Positions 53,930-63,728 of a stretch of 64,000 nucleotides of DNA are shown one piece after another. The position numbers and the translations under genes were made by a program. Each line of letters opens with the position of its first letter. Positions within the stretch are counted from its first letter, which is position 1. Location of the stretch: the NCBI GenBank assembly GCA_963730535.1, contig CAVSRU010000014.1, positions 1 through 64,000 on the forward strand, written 5' to 3'. This DNA is from DASSUW01 sp963730535 (lineage in GTDB: Bacteria; Actinomycetota; Thermoleophilia; Solirubrobacterales; Solirubrobacteraceae). Below the pieces are notes generated by a model, which worked only from the letters and a program-made list of their open reading frames with translations, was not told where the DNA came from and searched no databases.

Positions 53930-54802
53930 CTAGGTGGTCCGGCCGCGCGCCAGCTCCAGGATCGCGGCCGCGAACGCCTGCGGGGCCTCGAGCGGCGAGA
54001 AGTGCCCCGCGCCGTCGAGGCGGGTCACGGTGACGTCCGAGAACCACGCGTCGAGCCGATCACCCCACTGCGGCGGGAACAGCGGGTCGTGCTCGGGCCA
54101 CAGCACCCGGGTCGGCTGCGCGATCCGCTCCCCGGGCGGCGGCGGACGCTCGGCCAGGCTGGTGGCCACCGTCCCCGATCCGGCGCGGTACCAGCCGATC
54201 GAGGCGGCGAACGCCCCGGGCTCGGCGTACCGCTCGACCAGCCGGTCGAGGTCCCTCTCGGCCAGGTGGAAGGCCGGCCCGGACCAGTGGCTCCAGAAGT
54301 GCCGCAGATAGGCCCGGATCGCCTCGGCGTCGCCGTCCAGCAGCCGCTCCGAGAGCTCGAGGCGGTGGAACGGCTGGTACCAGAACTCGCGTTGCGCGTC
54401 GGGTTCCAGCACGCGCTCGCCGGCGCCTGGCAGCGGCGGGGCGAGCACGAGCGCGCGCACCCGCTCGGGCGCCGCCCGCGCCACCGTCTGCGCGATCCGG
54501 CTGCCGATGTCGTAGCCCGCCAGCACGGCGGCCTCCAGCCCGAGCTCGTCCATCAGCCCGACCACGCTGCGGGCCTGGGCCGGCGCGCTGTACCCCGTGC
54601 CCGGGTCGACCGCGTGCTTGTCGGACTCCCCGAAGCCCCGCAGGTCCGGCACCACGACCTCCGTCTCGCCGGCCAGCAGCGGCACGAGCGCGCGGTGGTC
54701 GGTCCGCATGCCGGGCCATCCGTGCAGCAGTACGACCGGCGGCCCGGAGCCCGAGCGCTCGTAGGTCAGCGAGAAGCCGTCGATCGGGGCCGAGCGCGGC
54801 AC
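53930..54802 (-). CDS. Alpha/beta hydrolase (epoxide hydrolase/haloalkane dehalogenase type)
   Basis: The 290-residue enzyme has the oxyanion motif LLHGWPGM and nucleophile elbow LAGYDIGSRIAQ, where aspartate replaces the usual serine as in epoxide hydrolases and haloalkane dehalogenases. It also has the acid LWPEHDPLFPP and the catalytic histidine in LDGAGHFSPLEAPQAF. Start is the GTG at 54802, which overlaps the stop of the upstream methyltransferase (TAGTG), so they are translationally coupled. It is unrelated in detail to the EHN-type epoxide hydrolases at 35-39 kb. The substrate is unknown. Confidence 0.85.
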   Translation of the reverse strand: MPRSAPIDGFSLTYERSGSGPPVVLLHGWPGMRTDHRALVPLLAGETEVVVPDLRGFGESDKHAVDPGTGYSAPAQARSVVGLMDELGLEAAVLAGYDIGSRIAQTVARAAPERVRALVLAPPLPGAGERVLEPDAQREFWYQPFHRLELSERLLDGDAEAIRAYLRHFWSHWSGPAFHLAERDLDRLVERYAEPGAFAASIGWYRAGSGTVATSLAERPPPPGERIAQPTRVLWPEHDPLFPPQWGDRLDAWFSDVTVTRLDGAGHFSPLEAPQAFAAAILELARGRTT

Positions 54803-55602
54803 TACGCAGGCTCCGTGCCGACGGCGATCCAGGCCCGCGCGGTCAGCCGGAACGGCTCGTCGCCGACACCGAGGCGCTGCTGGAGCTCGGCCGCGAGCGC
54901 CCGCCTGCGCTCCGGCGGCAGGGCGCTCGCGTAGGCGCCGGACGGACCCACGCCGCGCTCCAGCGGCTGCCAGAGGTCGGCGAAGCCGTCGTAGTCGGCG
55001 GCCACCGTCGCCGCCGAGACGCGGACGCCGGCGAGCCCGGCCGCCGACCACAGGTCACCGAGCGCCTGCGATGTGCAGAACGGCATGGAGACGCCCTCGT
55101 CGCGGTCGCGCGCCAACGGGTCGAGCGCAACGGCGGCGTCCCAGAAACGGCGCAGGAGGATCATCTCCCCGGCGTAGTCCCAGACCGCGGCGGCCACCGT
55201 GCCGCCCGGGCGGATGACCCGTCGCATCTCGCGCAGCCCGGCCTGCGGGTCGCTCATGAAGTTCACGACCAGCTGCGAGAGGACGGCGTCGAACTCGCTG
55301 TCCGGGAACGGCAGCGCCTCGGCGGCGGCGATCTCGACGCGGACGCCCGGCAGCCGGCGACGGCACGCGTCGGCGAACGGAGCCGACGGATCGGCCGCCG
55401 CGACGTGGTCGGGCCCGAGCCGGGCGGCCAGCTCGGCGGTCAGCGCTCCGGGACCGCAGCCGACGTCAAGCGCCCGCTGGCCGGACCGGATGCCGGCGGC
55501 GTCGACCAGCGCCCCGGCGAGCGCGCGGCTGTAGCGGCCGACGTGCCGGTCGTACGCGTCCGCCGGTGTCTGGAACGTCGCGGCTCCCGGTACGTCTGCC
55601 AT
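54802..55602 (-). CDS. Class I SAM-dependent methyltransferase
   Basis: The 266-residue protein has the SAM motif ALDVGCGPGALTAELAARLG, then AAADPSAPFADACR, AEALPFPDSEFDAVLSQLVV and RVIRPGGTVAAAVWDYAGE. It resembles the UbiE/COQ5-like group of small-molecule methyltransferases. The substrate cannot be read from sequence. It is the first gene of a two-gene unit with the alpha/beta hydrolase and is divergent from the ABC exporter genes across 93 bases. ATG 55602 is followed by ADVPGAATFQTP. Confidence 0.85.
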   Translation of the reverse strand: MADVPGAATFQTPADAYDRHVGRYSRALAGALVDAAGIRSGQRALDVGCGPGALTAELAARLGPDHVAAADPSAPFADACRRRLPGVRVEIAAAEALPFPDSEFDAVLSQLVVNFMSDPQAGLREMRRVIRPGGTVAAAVWDYAGEMILLRRFWDAAVALDPLARDRDEGVSMPFCTSQALGDLWSAAGLAGVRVSAATVAADYDGFADLWQPLERGVGPSGAYASALPPERRRALAAELQQRLGVGDEPFRLTARAWIAVGTEPA

Positions 55603-55695
55603 GGCGGTGAGCGCTGGATCTTCGCAGGGCCACTAGGGGGCATGCCCAGTGACTTCCCGGATTCGAGCGATCGCGGGAGACAGGACCATGCGGCC

Positions 55696-56436
55696 ATGGA
55701 TATTGAACAGACACAGGAAGAGCCGGCCGTCGCGGTGGCCGGGCTGAACGTGTCGCGTGGCGATCGTCGGGTGCTTCACGGCCTCGACTTCGCCGTCGCG
55801 CGCGGGCGGATCACCGGGCTGCTCGGGCCGAGCGGCTGCGGCAAGACCACGCTGATGCGTGCGATCGTCGGAGTGCAGATCCTCGAGACCGGCGCAGTGA
55901 GGGTGCTCGGCGAGGAGGCCGGGTCGGCGGCGGTACGGGCGCGCGTCGGCTACGTGATGCAGTCCCCGGCCGTCTACACCGACCTCTCCGCCCGCGAGAA
56001 CCTGCGCTACTTCGCGCGGGTGCTCGGCGCGCCGGCGGCCCGCGTCGGGGAGATGCTCGAGCTCGTACAGCTCGCGGAGCACGCCGACCGCCCGGTGGCG
56101 AACCTCTCCGGCGGGCAGCGGGCGCGGGTGTCGCTCGGCACGGCGCTCCTCGGTGATCCCGACCTGATCGTGCTCGACGAGCCGACGGTCGGGCTCGACC
56201 CGGTGCTGCGCGAGGACCTCTGGCAGACCTTCCGCGAGCTCGCCGAGCGGGGGGTGACGCTGCTCGTCTCGAGCCACGTGATGGACGAGGCCGCGCGCTG
56301 CGACGACCTGCTGCTGATGCGCGACGGCAACCTGCTCGCGACCCTGACCCCGGCGGAGCTGCGTGAGCGCACCGGCGAGGACGACATGGAGCGGGCATTC
56401 CTGAGGCTCATCGATCGTAAGGAGGTGCTGGTATGA
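55696..56436 (+). CDS. ABC-2 type exporter ATP-binding protein
   Basis: The 246-residue ATPase has Walker A LLGPSGCGKTTL, Q-loop YVMQSPAVY, signature NLSGGQRARVSLGTALL and Walker B LIVLDEPTVGLDP, with switch histidine in SSHVMDEAARC. I use ATG 55696 (MDIEQTQEEP). Its stop overlaps the start of the permease gene (ATGA), so the two make one transporter. The family includes daunorubicin-type drug exporters and nodulation NodI-like proteins. Confidence 0.9.
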   Translation: MDIEQTQEEPAVAVAGLNVSRGDRRVLHGLDFAVARGRITGLLGPSGCGKTTLMRAIVGVQILETGAVRVLGEEAGSAAVRARVGYVMQSPAVYTDLSARENLRYFARVLGAPAARVGEMLELVQLAEHADRPVANLSGGQRARVSLGTALLGDPDLIVLDEPTVGLDPVLREDLWQTFRELAERGVTLLVSSHVMDEAARCDDLLLMRDGNLLATLTPAELRERTGEDDMERAFLRLIDRKEVLV

Positions 56437-57170
56437 GCGCCGCCGCCACGGGAGCCACCGCGCTCCGCGTTCTCACACAGCTTCGCCGCGACCCGCGGAC
56501 GGTCGCGCTGCTGCTCTTCGTGCCTGCCGTGCTGATGACGCTGCTCCGGTTCGTCTTCGACGGCCAGAAGGAGACCTTCGACAACCTCGGCGGTCCGATG
56601 ATCGGGCTCTTCCCCTTCATCACGATGTTCCTCGTGACCTCGATCACGATGCTGCGCGAGCGTACGAGCGGGACGCTCGAGCGGCTGATGTCGATGCCCG
56701 TCGGCAAGCTCGACCTGCTGAGCGGGTACGGGATCGCCTTCGCCGTGATGGCCGCGCTCCAGGCGACGATCACCGCCGCCGTGGCCTTCCTGGCGCTCGG
56801 GCTCGACGTCGGCGGCGCGCCGACCGCCGTGGTCGCGCTCGCCATCGGCAACGCGGTGCTCGGCATGTCGCTCGGCCTGTTCATCAGCGCCTTCGCGACC
56901 TCGGAGTTCCAGGCGGTCCAGTTCATGCCCGCGTTCGTGCTCCCGCAGCTCATGCTGTGCGGCCTGTTCGTCGCCCGCGACCAGATGGCCGGAGCGCTGG
57001 AGGCGTTCTCCGACGCGCTGCCGCTGACCTACGCGTTCGACGCTCTGGACCGGGTCGCCGCAGGCGGCGAGTTCGGCGGCCGCGGCTGGCTCGACGTGAC
57101 GGTGATCCTCGGCGTGACGCTGCTCGCGCTCGGGCTCGGTGCGCTCACGCTGCGCCGCCGCACGGCGTAG
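56433..57170 (+). CDS. ABC-2 type exporter permease
   Basis: The 245-residue membrane protein has about six hydrophobic segments and the ABC-2 sequence LRERTSGTLERLMSMPVGKLDL after TM2, typical of drug and polysaccharide exporters. A later segment, QFMPAFVLPQLMLCGLFVARDQM, is the conserved TM5 region. Its start overlaps the ATPase gene by four bases. The exported compound is unknown. Confidence 0.9.
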   Translation: MSAAATGATALRVLTQLRRDPRTVALLLFVPAVLMTLLRFVFDGQKETFDNLGGPMIGLFPFITMFLVTSITMLRERTSGTLERLMSMPVGKLDLLSGYGIAFAVMAALQATITAAVAFLALGLDVGGAPTAVVALAIGNAVLGMSLGLFISAFATSEFQAVQFMPAFVLPQLMLCGLFVARDQMAGALEAFSDALPLTYAFDALDRVAAGGEFGGRGWLDVTVILGVTLLALGLGALTLRRRTA

Positions 57171-57194
57171 GGAGGCTTCTATGGTGCCGCCCGC

Positions 57195-58421
57195 ATGTCC
57201 CGCGACGAGATCCTCGACCTCGCCGAGCGGGCGGTGCGCCATGCGGGCGGCGAGGCGCAGGCGACCGCCTGGTCGGAACGCCAGCTGAGCGCCGGCGCGG
57301 GCGGGACCGTCACCACCGAAGCCGTGTCGGTCGAGGTCGCGGTGCTGCGCGAGGGACGCGTCGGCACCGCGGTGACGACCGACGTGGACGACGACGGCCT
57401 CGCCCGCGCCGCCGCCGGGGCGGCGCGCCTCGCTCCTACGGGCCCCGAGGCCGCCACGCTTCCCGAGCCCGCCCCAGGGCGGGCGCACGACGGCTACGAC
57501 CCGGTCCCGCTCGATCCCGCCGGGATCGAGCTGCCCGAGTGGAGCGCGTGGCGCGCCGCGGCGGCGAAGACCGCGATCGTGTCCACGCGCGGCGTGCGGG
57601 CGTACGAGGAGCGCTCGTTCGGCGACCTGCGGGTGCGGCGGCACGCTCCGGGCCGCTCGCTCGAGCTGACCGCCGCCGCGGTCAGTGCGCAGGCGCTCGA
57701 TCCCGCCGCGCTCGGCGCCGAGGCCGACGCGCTGCTGGGCGGTGACGCGGCCGCCGTCGACGTGCAGCCGGGCGAGTATCCCGTCGTGCTGGGGCCGTGG
57801 GCGGTCGCCGAGGTGCTGCGCCGGGCCGCGCTCGCCTTCGGCGGTCCGCAGTCGCCGCTGGCGGGCAGGCTGGGAACGCAGGTGGCCGCGCCGGCCGTCA
57901 ACCTCTCCGAGTCGCCGCGCTTCGCCGCCACGCTGCCGCGCTCCTACGACGCCGAGGGGTCCCCGCGCCAGCCGCTGCCGCTGATCCAGGACGGCGTCGC
58001 CCATCGGGCGACCGGTGCGGACACCGGCCACGCGCAGGCGCCCGGCGGCGTGGGCGGGTACTTCCCCGAGCACCTGGTGCTCGCCGGCGGCGGCGCGGAC
58101 GGCATCTCCGAGCTCGCCGCTCCGGTCGAGCTCGGGCTCTTCATCCCGTCGCTCTCCCTGCACGGCGCGTGGGTCCTCGGGCGCCCCGGCACCGCGCTCG
58201 CGGAGGGCGTGCGCATCATCCGCGGCGGCGAGCCCGCCGAGCCGGCCCCCAACCTGACGGTGCTGTTCGAGCCACTCGAGCTGCTCGCCCGCGTGCAGGC
58301 GCTGACCGGCCGCCAGCGGACGATCCCGCTGCCGGCGCCGCGCTCGGCGCGAACCGCGTCGGCCACCGTCGCTCCCGCGCTGCGGGCGGCGGGCGGGATG
58401 CAGGTGGCGGGAGAGGCTTAG
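57195..58421 (+). CDS. TldD/PmbA family protein
   Basis: The 408-residue protein has the overall plan of TldD/PmbA, a protease family that cleaves unfolded modified peptides. The N-terminal half contains VSVEVAVLREGRVGTAVTTDVDDDGL, and the C-terminal half has PVVLGPWAVAEVLRRAALAFGG, LPLIQDGVAHRATGADTGHAQ and the closing hydrophobic core. The zinc motif HEXXXH of TldD is not evident, so it belongs to the PmbA-like or inactive branch. It starts 24 bases after the exporter genes and may share their message. Confidence 0.75.
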   Translation: MSRDEILDLAERAVRHAGGEAQATAWSERQLSAGAGGTVTTEAVSVEVAVLREGRVGTAVTTDVDDDGLARAAAGAARLAPTGPEAATLPEPAPGRAHDGYDPVPLDPAGIELPEWSAWRAAAAKTAIVSTRGVRAYEERSFGDLRVRRHAPGRSLELTAAAVSAQALDPAALGAEADALLGGDAAAVDVQPGEYPVVLGPWAVAEVLRRAALAFGGPQSPLAGRLGTQVAAPAVNLSESPRFAATLPRSYDAEGSPRQPLPLIQDGVAHRATGADTGHAQAPGGVGGYFPEHLVLAGGGADGISELAAPVELGLFIPSLSLHGAWVLGRPGTALAEGVRIIRGGEPAEPAPNLTVLFEPLELLARVQALTGRQRTIPLPAPRSARTASATVAPALRAAGGMQVAGEA

Positions 58422-58432
58422 ATGATGCAGCC

Positions 58433-59212
58433 ATGAGCGAGCGCGAGATCCACTCCTGGCTGATGGACATGGACGGGGTGCTCGTGCGCGAGGAGCTGGC
58501 GATCCCCGGCGCGGGCGAGTTCATCGGCCGGCTGCGGGAGCGCGGCATCCCGTTCCTCGTGCTGACCAACAACTCGATCTTCACGCGCCGCGACCTCGCC
58601 GCCCGGCTGCTGGCCAACGGGCTGGACGTGCCGGAGGAGGCGATCTGGACCTCGGCGCTCGCGACGGCCAAGTTCCTCGAGGACCAGCGGCCGGGCGGCT
58701 CGGCGTTCGTGATCGGCGAGGCGGGGCTGACGACCGCGCTGCACCAGGCCGGCTACACGCTGACCGAGCGCGACCCCGACTACGTCCTGCTGGGAGAGAC
58801 CCGCACCTACAGCTTCGAGCGGATCACGCAGGCCATCCGGCTGGTCGACCGCGGCGCGCGGTTCATCGCGACCAACCCGGACGTGACGGGCCCGTCGCCG
58901 GACGGGGCGCTGCCGGCGACCGGCGCGGTGGCAGCGCTGATCAGCCGCGCCACCGGCGTCGATCCCTACTTCGTCGGCAAGCCCAACCCGCTGATGATGC
59001 GGTCGGCGCTGAACGCGATCGACGCTCACTCCGAGACCACGGCGATGATCGGCGACCGCATGGACACCGACATCGTCGCCGGCCTCGAGGCCGGTCTGGA
59101 GACGATCCTCGTGCTCACGGGCGTCACGACCCTCGCCGACGCCGAGCGCTACCCCTTCCGCGCCGCGCGCATCGTCGAGTCGGTGGCCGACCTGCTGGAG
59201 CTCGTCGGCTAG
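58433..59212 (+). CDS. HAD-superfamily hydrolase, subfamily IIA (NagD-like phosphatase)
   Basis: The 259-residue phosphatase has the nucleophile motif WLMDMDGVLVREE, then FLVLTNNS (motif II), the cap domain, FVGKPNPLMMRSAL with the motif III lysine, and MIGDRMDTDIVAGLEAGLETILVLTG as motif IV. Substrates in this group are often sugar or nucleotide phosphates. ATG 58433 (MSERE) is 11 bases after the TldD/PmbA-like gene. It converges with secG, overlapping by four bases. Confidence 0.9.
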   Translation: MSEREIHSWLMDMDGVLVREELAIPGAGEFIGRLRERGIPFLVLTNNSIFTRRDLAARLLANGLDVPEEAIWTSALATAKFLEDQRPGGSAFVIGEAGLTTALHQAGYTLTERDPDYVLLGETRTYSFERITQAIRLVDRGARFIATNPDVTGPSPDGALPATGAVAALISRATGVDPYFVGKPNPLMMRSALNAIDAHSETTAMIGDRMDTDIVAGLEAGLETILVLTGVTTLADAERYPFRAARIVESVADLLELVG

Positions 59213-59436
59213 ATCTTGAGCAGCACGACCGTGTTCACCACGAACACGATCGCGAAGAAGATCGTCCAGCGGTCCAGGTTGCGCTCCATCAGCGAGCCGC
59301 CGGTCGAGCCGCCGGCGCCGCCTCCCACGCCGAACGCTCCCGACATCCCCGCGTCCTTGCCCGAGTGCAGGAGCACAAGGAAGATCAGGACGATGGCGAC
59401 GAAGACCTGCAGCACCGAGAGGGCGGACTCGAGCAT
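59209..59436 (-). CDS. secG: Preprotein translocase subunit SecG
   Basis: SecG is the small auxiliary subunit of the SecYEG channel. The 75-residue protein has two membrane segments, VLQVFVAIVLIFLVLLHSG and the C-terminal FFAIVFVVNTVVLL, linked by a Gly/Ser-rich loop (GKDAGMSGAFG and GGAGGSTGGS) that is typical of SecG. ATG 59436. It is conserved housekeeping, which supports a chromosomal origin for the right half of the window. Confidence 0.92.
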   Translation of the reverse strand: MLESALSVLQVFVAIVLIFLVLLHSGKDAGMSGAFGVGGGAGGSTGGSLMERNLDRWTIFFAIVFVVNTVVLLKI

Positions 59437-59451
59437 CGGTTCGACAGGGTA

Positions 59452-60137
59452 CTAACCGTCAAGCACGACCACGTGACCTCGCCGCCCGTCGTCGCGGATC
59501 AGCTCGACGACTGCGTGGGCAACGGTGTCGAGCGGGATCGGCGTCGGCGCGGCGGCCCGCTCGTCGAGCGTCATGGCCGCCAGCGCCTCCTCGGCGCGCT
59601 CGGTCCCGATCCAGCCCGGCGCCACGCAGTTGACCCGCACGCCGTCCAGGTCGCCGAGCGCGGTCGTGAAGCGGATCAGCCCGGCCTTCGCCGCGCCGTA
59701 CTCGGGCGAGACGTAGGGCTCCGTGCCGATGCCGGCGGACGAGGCGATGTTCACCACCGCGCCCCCACCCTGGCGCCGCATCGGCTCGAGCGCGAGCTGG
59801 GTGGCGAGCATCGGGCCGCGCAGGTTGAGGTCCAGCGTGGCGCCCCAGTCGTCCGGATCGGCGAGGGGGAAGTGCGGCGGCACATGCCCGCCGCCCCCGG
59901 CGTTGTTGACGAGGATCTGGGGCTCGGCGTCCGCGATCAGCGCCTCGACGTCCTCCGGCGACCGCATATCGGCCCGCACGAATCGCCCGCCGACCTCGCG
60001 AGCCGTCCGCTCGCCCCGTCGCGGTCGATGTCCGCGACGACGACAACCGCGCCCTCGGCAGCGAGGCGGCGGGCGATCGCGCGGCCGGTGCCGGCGGCGG
60101 CGCCCGTGACGACCGCCGTGCGTCCGCGGATCTCCAT
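59452..60137 (-). CDS. Short-chain dehydrogenase/reductase (apparent frameshift)
   Basis: This SDR begins MEIRGRTAVVTGAAAGTGRAI with the TGXXXGXG cofactor motif and reads on to ADIDRDG. A G is missing from the homopolymer at 60,014-60,017 (C on the plus strand), after which the frame continues with ILVNNAGGGGHVPPH, the catalytic serine region NIASSAGIG and YGAAKAGLIRF (YXXXK). Corrected length is about 228 residues. The substrate is unknown. It begins 15 bases below the left arm of the large palindrome. Confidence 0.87.
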
Positions 60138-60152
60138 GGCCGCCGAGGCTAG

Positions 60153-60306
60153 AACGTCAACTGCGGCAGGTGAGGAGGGTGAGGGAGCCGGCGTGGCGGC
60201 GAGAGCCCCAACTATCCCGGATTAGCCCCGGTTTCCGGGGCTAATCCGGGATAGTTCGCGCCGCGGCTGGCTCCCTCAGCCTCCCTACCCAGCCGCAGTT
60301 GACGTT
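60153..60306. repeat. Large nested palindrome, possible miniature repeat or terminator
   Basis: The 154-base element has a perfect inner hairpin with 22-base arms, 60,210-60,231 and 60,235-60,256, around the loop TTT. It is enclosed by outer arms of 15 perfectly complementary bases, 60,153-60,167 and 60,292-60,306. The sequence between inner and outer arms is also largely complementary (for example TGAGGGAGCC with GGCTCCCTCA). The right outer arm overlaps the end of the small ccm gene. This is far larger than a normal terminator and looks like a mobile palindromic unit. Confidence 0.82.
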
Positions 60307-60572
60307 CCCTCGTCGAGCTCGTCAAGCCGCCGAAGGATCTCCACGGCCTCCGCCCGCAAAGACCGATCCATGCGCCGCCAGTCGGCCTCGGAGAGCTTGC
60401 CCGTGCGGTGATCCAGCTCGGCGTCGCGGATCTCGCGGTACTTGGCGTCGCGCGCCGCCTCGAGCTCGGCCCGCTCGGCGTCCTCCTCGACGACCGTGCC
60501 CCGCCGCCGCAGCGGTGCGGCGACGAGCGCCACCACGACGAGCAGCACGACGACGATGACGACGAGGTCCAT
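60285..60572 (-). CDS. Small membrane protein of the ccm cluster (CcmI-like N-terminal region)
   Basis: The 95-residue protein has one N-terminal membrane helix (VVIVVVLLVVVALVAAPL) followed by a charged helical region with LEAARDAKYREIRDAELDHR and a GKLSEADWRRMDRSL stretch. This resembles the membrane and coiled part of CcmI/CycH or the small linker proteins found after CcmF in actinobacterial clusters. It starts directly after the ccmF stop, so it belongs to that operon. The last eight codons lie inside the palindromic repeat, so the C-terminus (TSTAAG) may have been altered by it. Confidence 0.7.
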   Translation of the reverse strand: MDLVVIVVVLLVVVALVAAPLRRRGTVVEEDAERAELEAARDAKYREIRDAELDHRTGKLSEADWRRMDRSLRAEAVEILRRLDELDEGTSTAAG

Positions 60573-62766
<2,194 letters not shown>

Positions 62767-62929
62767 GTGTGGTTCCTCACGTAAGTCGTGGCGTGCTTGG
62801 GCGGCCGCTGGCGTCGCCTGGCAAGGACGCAGACCCGCAGGAATGCCTCTGGCATTTCAAGGGTTGAGGACGCCGCCAGGCGGCGATCAGCGGTCGATCC
62901 AGGCGCGTCAGGACTTGCGTGGGGGACCA
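62767..62929 (-). other. 163-base gap between ccmE and ccmF with inverted repeats
   Basis: Read on the minus strand, the spacer contains a small hairpin AATGCC-AGA-GGCATT and two copies of GCGTCCT that flank it, plus a longer pair GCCAGGCG and CGCCTGGC. It could be a processing site or a small repeat remnant. No open frame of interest is present. A spacer of this size is unusual between ccmE and ccmF. Confidence 0.35.
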
Positions 62930-63325
62930 CTAGGTCTCTTCGGCCGTGAACTTCGACGGGCACTTGGTCACCAGCGAGTCCTTCTCGCCGACGAACACGT
63001 CGCCCTCCTTGCGGACGTCGACGATCACCTCGCGGTCGGCGCGGAAGGGGTCGGGGAGCACGCCCTCGTAGCGCACGGGCACCGAGACGTTCCCGGCCCG
63101 GTCACGCACCTCGAACTCCGTGACGGTTCCCGAGCGCTCGTAGCCCGCCACGACCTTGCCGGTCAGCTGGTAGGTCTTGCCCGGCTCGGCCGCGCTCACC
63201 AGCTGGCTGGGGCTGCGCGCCTCGCTCGAGGCGGAGAAGCTCGTGTAGACCAGCGCCGAGGCGAGCACGACGGCGGCGCTCAGCGCCACCACCAAGCGGA
63301 CCGTGCGCTTACGGGCGGGATCCAT
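62930..63325 (-). CDS. ccmE: Cytochrome c-type biogenesis protein CcmE, cysteine-type heme chaperone
   Basis: CcmE is a periplasmic membrane-anchored protein that carries heme covalently to CcmF. The 131-residue protein has one N-terminal membrane helix (LVVALSAAVVLASALVYTSF) and an OB-fold domain with YQLTGKVVAGYERSG and VPVRYEGVLPDPFRADREV. At the heme-binding position, where E. coli has a histidine, this protein reads LVTKCPSKF, with cysteine. Cys-type CcmE proteins are known from some archaea and sulfate reducers with a C-X-X-X-Y motif; here the fourth residue is Phe. ATG 63325 (MDPARKR) is chosen. Confidence 0.88.
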   Translation of the reverse strand: MDPARKRTVRLVVALSAAVVLASALVYTSFSASSEARSPSQLVSAAEPGKTYQLTGKVVAGYERSGTVTEFEVRDRAGNVSVPVRYEGVLPDPFRADREVIVDVRKEGDVFVGEKDSLVTKCPSKFTAEET

Positions 63326-63470
63326 CCATTCGCAGTATGGCGAAGGCGAACCTTGAAAAGACGCGCCGGACGTGGACGGATCGGCGTCCCGTGGCGGCAA
63401 CCTGGACGAATGGTTACTGCAAGCCGGCATAAAGGTTCGTGAAAGGGCGCCGAGAAAGAGTGGTAGAGCG

Positions 63471-63692
63471 ATGAGCACCGCCGCCGCCCAGATCACGAGC
63501 CTCCGCCGCCGGCCCCGCACGGGCCGCTCGGCACGCGGTCGCACCGCCGTGCTCCAGACGCTGGCCCGGGCCAAGCGCAGCGGCGGCCCCGAGGACCGGG
63601 CGCTCTACGAGTGCGGGTGCGGCCACCTGTTCAAGGCGGAGGTCTCGACCTCCGTCGGCTGCCCGCACTGCGGCACCTGCCAGGCCTGGTAA
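63471..63692 (+). CDS. Small zinc-ribbon protein of unknown function
   Basis: The 73-residue protein has a basic N-terminal half and a C-terminal zinc-ribbon-like region with YECGCGHLFKAEVS followed by GCPHCGTCQAW. Six cysteines and a histidine in 26 residues suggest a zinc or other metal site. ATG 63471 gives MSTAAAQITSLRRRP; the upstream in-frame extension is less likely. It is divergent from ccmE. A regulatory or nucleic-acid-binding role would fit the basic half but is not shown. Confidence 0.7.
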   Translation: MSTAAAQITSLRRRPRTGRSARGRTAVLQTLARAKRSGGPEDRALYECGCGHLFKAEVSTSVGCPHCGTCQAW

Positions 63693-63728
63693 CCGCAAGA
63701 AGCGGCAGCGCGGCGCGTTTGAAGCCGC

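Noticed and set aside
56007..58163. 718-codon minus-strand open frame
   Set aside because: It spans three real plus-strand genes (ABC ATPase, permease, TldD/PmbA-like) and has no domain of its own.
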